Assembly: GCA_017609105.1 (NCBI GenBank)
Contig: JAFCEQ010000006.1
Coordinates: 1-41,064, forward strand
Source of the DNA: Candidatus Parvarchaeota archaeon
GTDB taxonomy: Archaea > Nanobdellota > Nanobdellia > JAFCGN01
DNA length: 41,064 nucleotides
Reading direction: 5' to 3'
Shown here in pieces: positions 37,587-41,064 of the stretch. The notes below the pieces were generated by a model that was given only the letters and a program-made list of their open reading frames with translations, was not told the origin of the DNA and made no database searches. Both the position numbers and the translations under genes were made by a program. Positions within the stretch are counted from its first letter, which is position 1. Every line of letters starts with the position of its first letter.

Positions 37587-38162
37587 ATGAGCGAAAAAGA
37601 AGTTATGGAACAAATAGAGAATTTGATTAAAGGCAAGACAAAGAAAAGCAGGAATACAAAAAAGAATACTAAAAAAAGTTTTAGAACCATGAATCCTGTT
37701 CTCTCATTTAATCTTTTTTTAAAAAAAGTTTTTTCATATTTAATTGACTTCATGATTTTCTATTTTGTTTTCTATTTTGTTTTCACACTTATTTTCAGTT
37801 CATTAACAGGAATGTTTTCAACATCCTTAAATTATTCAGAACTAAATTATTACTTAGAAAATAATACTGAATTTCTTACAGCGTCTTTAACCTCTTTTTT
37901 TGGAGGAATGTGCATATTCCTGTTTTATTTAGTTCTTTTTGAATACTATAATAATCAAACTCTTGGACAAAAAACAATGCACCTCATTGTTAAGACAGGA
38001 GAAAAAAGAAAGAACCTTCATCAATTAATTATTAGGAATTTAACTAAAACTTTTTTAATGCCTTTCTTATTAATTGATTTAATTAGTGTTTTTTTCACAA
38101 ACAAGAATCAAAGATTAACTGAAATAATAAGCAATACTTATGTTGAGGAGGAAAGAAAATGA
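37587..38162 (+). CDS. RDD-family membrane protein
   Basis: FSYLIDFMIFYFVFYFVF...NNQTLGQKTMHLIVKTGEKRKNLHQLIIRNLTKTFLM. Confidence 0.8.
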   Translation: MSEKEVMEQIENLIKGKTKKSRNTKKNTKKSFRTMNPVLSFNLFLKKVFSYLIDFMIFYFVFYFVFTLIFSSLTGMFSTSLNYSELNYYLENNTEFLTASLTSFFGGMCIFLFYLVLFEYYNNQTLGQKTMHLIVKTGEKRKNLHQLIIRNLTKTFLMPFLLIDLISVFFTNKNQRLTEIISNTYVEEERK

Positions 38163-39013
38163 AAAAAGAAATTAAATTATTTTTAACTGTTTTAATATTC
38201 TCTTCATTGCTTTCATTCTTGCTTGCAAGTTATTTTTCTTTTCAAAAAGGAAATACAGCTATAATCCCTATTGAAGGAGAGATAGGCGTTAGTTCTAATG
38301 TTTTCTCTTCAGCTATCACGAGTGATAGCATTATTTCTTCAATAAAAAAAGCAGAAACAAATCCTAACATAAAAGTAATTGTTTTCAGAATAAATTCTGG
38401 CGGTGGAAGCGCTGTTGCTTCACAAGAAATTGTTAGTGCAATAAAAGAAATGAATAAGACAAGCATTGCTTGGATAAGGGATGTTGGAGCTTCAGGAGCG
38501 TATTGGATTGCAAGTGCTACAGATTACATTATTTGCAATAATCTTTCAATTACAGGAAGTGTTGGAGTTACAATGTCATATCTTGAATTTAGCAAATTAT
38601 TTGATAAATACGGTGTGACTCTTGTTGAATTAGCAACGCCAGAACACAAAGAAATTGCTTCTCCTTACAAGAACCTAACAGAATATGAAAGGATTTCTTT
38701 GCAAAAAATGATAAATCAAACATACGAGTTTTTGGTTGAAGATATTGCTGAAAACAGGAATATGAGTGTTGAAGAATTAAAAACTAAAAGCGATGGCGGC
38801 ATGATTTTTTTAGGAGTTGATGCTAAAGAAAGAGGATTAATTGATTATCTTGGCGGAGAGAAAGAATTAGAAGAATTAATTAAAGAAAAAACAAATCTTA
38901 CGGAAATCAGATTTGTTATTATAGGAAAGAAGTCAATAATAGAAAGCCTGGCTTCACAACTTTTATCAAAATTAAATATTTTCACAAAACAATCAGTTTT
39001 TTTAAGAACATAA
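38159..39013 (+). CDS. sppA: signal peptide peptidase SppA (S49)
   Basis: VIVFRINSGGGSAVASQEI, DVGASGAYWIASATDYIICN, SITGSVGVTM; 4-nt overlap with RDD gene. Confidence 0.94.
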   Translation: MKKEIKLFLTVLIFSSLLSFLLASYFSFQKGNTAIIPIEGEIGVSSNVFSSAITSDSIISSIKKAETNPNIKVIVFRINSGGGSAVASQEIVSAIKEMNKTSIAWIRDVGASGAYWIASATDYIICNNLSITGSVGVTMSYLEFSKLFDKYGVTLVELATPEHKEIASPYKNLTEYERISLQKMINQTYEFLVEDIAENRNMSVEELKTKSDGGMIFLGVDAKERGLIDYLGGEKELEELIKEKTNLTEIRFVIIGKKSIIESLASQLLSKLNIFTKQSVFLRT

Positions 39014-39047
39014 AATCTTAAAAAAAATTTTAAAAAATTAAAAAAAA

Positions 39048-39839
39048 TCAGCGTATTAATTTTTCTTCAAGCAATTTTTGGAAAGAAGACCCAAGAGAAC
39101 TGCTTTTTAACCAAATACCCAGGTCATAGTTTTCATGCACGTCTTCATCATTTTTTGGCATAAATACTAATTCATTATTATCAGCTATAAGGAATCTTGA
39201 ATTTAATTCAGGAACATCGTGTATTTCAGCTATTTTGCTTAATTTATCAATTACTCCTTTGTTTTTATCACTAATCTTGGTTATAATCTTTATTTTAACT
39301 CCTCTCTTATTTGCTTCATCCAATGCGTTTTTTATAGCATCATATTTTTTTACAATTCCTGTTTCATTTGTTGTTATTATAATAGAATTTTTTGCATTGT
39401 TAATTATTGAGTTTATTTGCTTGTAAATGTTTTTTCTTCCTCTTATTGCTGTTGTTAAATCAGAAGAATTTATGTACTCAACTCCTTTGTTGTAAAGGTC
39501 TTCAAGTGTTTTTATTAAATTGCTGCTTTTCATTTCTTCAATTCTTTTAATTTTTTTTTCTGTTTCAGCTTTTAAATTGTTTTTTATTCTCTCAATAACT
39601 TCTGATGGTGGTAATGCCATGTACTTAACAGGTTTGCCAAGTTTCATTAAAACAAATCCTTTTTTTTCTAAAGATTCAAGAATATCATATGCTCTGCTTC
39701 TTGGGACATTCGCAATATCACTTAATTCTCCTGCACTGCTAACGCCTCTTGAAAGTAAACTAACCCATATCCTAACTTCATAAAGATTTAAATTAAATTC
39801 TCTTCTCAATTTTGCCAAAGTATTTTCATCAAGCAACAT
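39048..39839 (-). CDS. TrmB-family transcriptional regulator
   Basis: LNLYEVRIWVSLLSRGVSSAGELSDIANVPRSRAYDILESLEKKGFVLMKLGKPVKYMALPP; PLD-like effector domain. Confidence 0.9.
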   Translation of the reverse strand: MLLDENTLAKLRREFNLNLYEVRIWVSLLSRGVSSAGELSDIANVPRSRAYDILESLEKKGFVLMKLGKPVKYMALPPSEVIERIKNNLKAETEKKIKRIEEMKSSNLIKTLEDLYNKGVEYINSSDLTTAIRGRKNIYKQINSIINNAKNSIIITTNETGIVKKYDAIKNALDEANKRGVKIKIITKISDKNKGVIDKLSKIAEIHDVPELNSRFLIADNNELVFMPKNDEDVHENYDLGIWLKSSSLGSSFQKLLEEKLIR

Positions 39840-39971
39840 TCTTATTCACCATCAAGTTGTTATTTAAACATTTATTATTTAAATAAACTACTACCCTTTT
39901 TAAATTTTTAATTACTATTTAGTAACAATATACTCCTTTTAAAGGTTTTGGTGAATTTATAATAAAATAAA

Positions 39972-39998
39972 AAAATAAGGCGTTCGAAAATCGAACGC
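39972..39998 (-). terminator. hairpin plus U-tract, probable terminator of the HAD gene
   Basis: Minus strand GCGTTCGA-TTT-TCGAACGC followed by CTTATTTTTTTATTTTATT, downstream of the 40112 stop. Confidence 0.55.
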
Positions 39999-40111
39999 AT
40001 TATGTGTTTTTTTAGGGGGAATTAATTCTTTACTTTTCATTTTTATAAACTTTTTGCAGAAAAAGAGGAATTCTTACAAGAAAATAAGATAAAATTCAGA
40101 ATTAAAGAGAT

Positions 40112-40876
40112 TCATACAAGGTTAATTAAAAAATATCGATTATTATATTTTTTGAGAAACTCTTTTTTGATTTCTCTTGTTTTTTTATCCTCCTTTCTTT
40201 CAAATTCCCATGTCACAAAAGGTATTTCAATCCCTCCAATCCCTGCTTCCAACGCTGGCTTTATGTCACTTGAAAAAGAATTCCCAACAGAATATGTTTT
40301 TTCTGTTTCAAGTTCTAAATCAATTATTAATTCTTCAAATGTTTTTTTGTCTTTATCTTCGACAATATACATTTTTTCAAACCATTTATTTAAATTTAAA
40401 GCATTTATCTTGTTTTTTTGCACTGTTTTGTCCCCTTTTGTTAAAAGAATGAGATTGCAGTCTTTTTCTAATAAAAAATCTAAAGTTTCCTTTGCACCAT
40501 GCATAAAATCGTTTTTGTATTGTTTTTTATCAAATGCTTTCATACCAATAGCGTATAATTTTTTTAATAATTTTTCATTAGGTTCTATTCCTGCTTCCTT
40601 GCAAAGAAATGTGTAAGTTATCTGCAAACTTGAAGGAAATCTTTGGCAATTAAAATAAAGTGCATCAAAAGTCATACCAAAAATTTCTCCACCCTTTACT
40701 CTTGTAGAACTAATTTTATTAATAATCTCAAGTATTTTTTCATAATGGAATTTTTGTTTTATTTCAGGTATTTTTAGCATCTTATCAACAAAATTTTTTT
40801 TTGGCAGCCAATAATCATTCGTGCTTACTCTTATGGTTTCATCAAGGTCAAAAATAAATGATTTTTTATAATACAT
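40112..40876 (-). CDS. HAD-family hydrolase
   Basis: FIFDLDETIRVS, LILLTKGDKTVQKNKI, YSVGNSFSSDIKPALEAGIGGIEIPF. Confidence 0.93.
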   Translation of the reverse strand: MYYKKSFIFDLDETIRVSTNDYWLPKKNFVDKMLKIPEIKQKFHYEKILEIINKISSTRVKGGEIFGMTFDALYFNCQRFPSSLQITYTFLCKEAGIEPNEKLLKKLYAIGMKAFDKKQYKNDFMHGAKETLDFLLEKDCNLILLTKGDKTVQKNKINALNLNKWFEKMYIVEDKDKKTFEELIIDLELETEKTYSVGNSFSSDIKPALEAGIGGIEIPFVTWEFERKEDKKTREIKKEFLKKYNNRYFLINLV

Positions 40877-41064
40877 ACAAAAGTAAAATTAAACACATTT
40901 TTTAAATTATTATGTTCTTTAAACAATATAATTTGATTTATATTTTCCTCAAAATCTCTTAAAAATAGCAATAAAGTATTTAAATTAGAAGTATCTAAAT
41001 TATTTTGGGCATAATAAATTAATCAAAATTGTAAGTTATCAAACACAATTTGGGCATATGTGTT

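Noticed and set aside
40177-40616. + strand ORFs over the HAD gene
   Set aside because: Antisense to a clear HAD hydrolase with DxDxT and later motifs

Overview
AT-rich archaeal chromosome segment; gene content, L7Ae/S28e/L24e, TFE, the exosome/proteasome operon and class I LysRS are diagnostic. It probably comes from a small-genome DPANN-type archaeon (Woese-/Pacearchaeota-like), but lineage is inference. Left edge: a coiled-coil-like ORF, a 2341-aa secreted, anchored, multidomain surface protein and two small paralogous hypotheticals next to a tRNA-Ser. About 9.1-28.2 kb is a nearly unbroken minus-strand run of core genes: aIF5B, NDK, L24e, S28e, L7Ae, metallophosphoesterase, GluRS, RNase J, a minimal SufB/SufC system with DUF192, MEMO, S2, enolase, RpoK, Rrp42, FAU-1, Rrp41, Rrp4, SBDS, proteasome alpha, Pop5 and TFE. 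Then follow a site-2 protease, AlaX, class I LysRS, L40e, a transglutaminase-like protein, Rpp30, small hypotheticals, tRNA-Gln, Elp3, an RDD protein, SppA, a TrmB-like regulator and a HAD hydrolase. Four genes absent from the ORF track were read by eye: L24e, RpoK, L40e, and a small conserved-looking gene that appears to start with AUA. Most interesting leads: an unassigned structured RNA candidate at 35137-35248 (G-U versus A-C logic favours the minus strand), the AUA-start gene, FAU-1 inside the exosome operon, a histone-H1-like Lys/Ala tail on TFE, a possible K-loop over the L7Ae Shine-Dalgarno site, a local strand-composition flip at a repeat-bearing intergenic region near 28.3 kb, and phased repeats upstream of the giant surface-protein gene. 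No CRISPR array, transposase or classical defence operon was seen.
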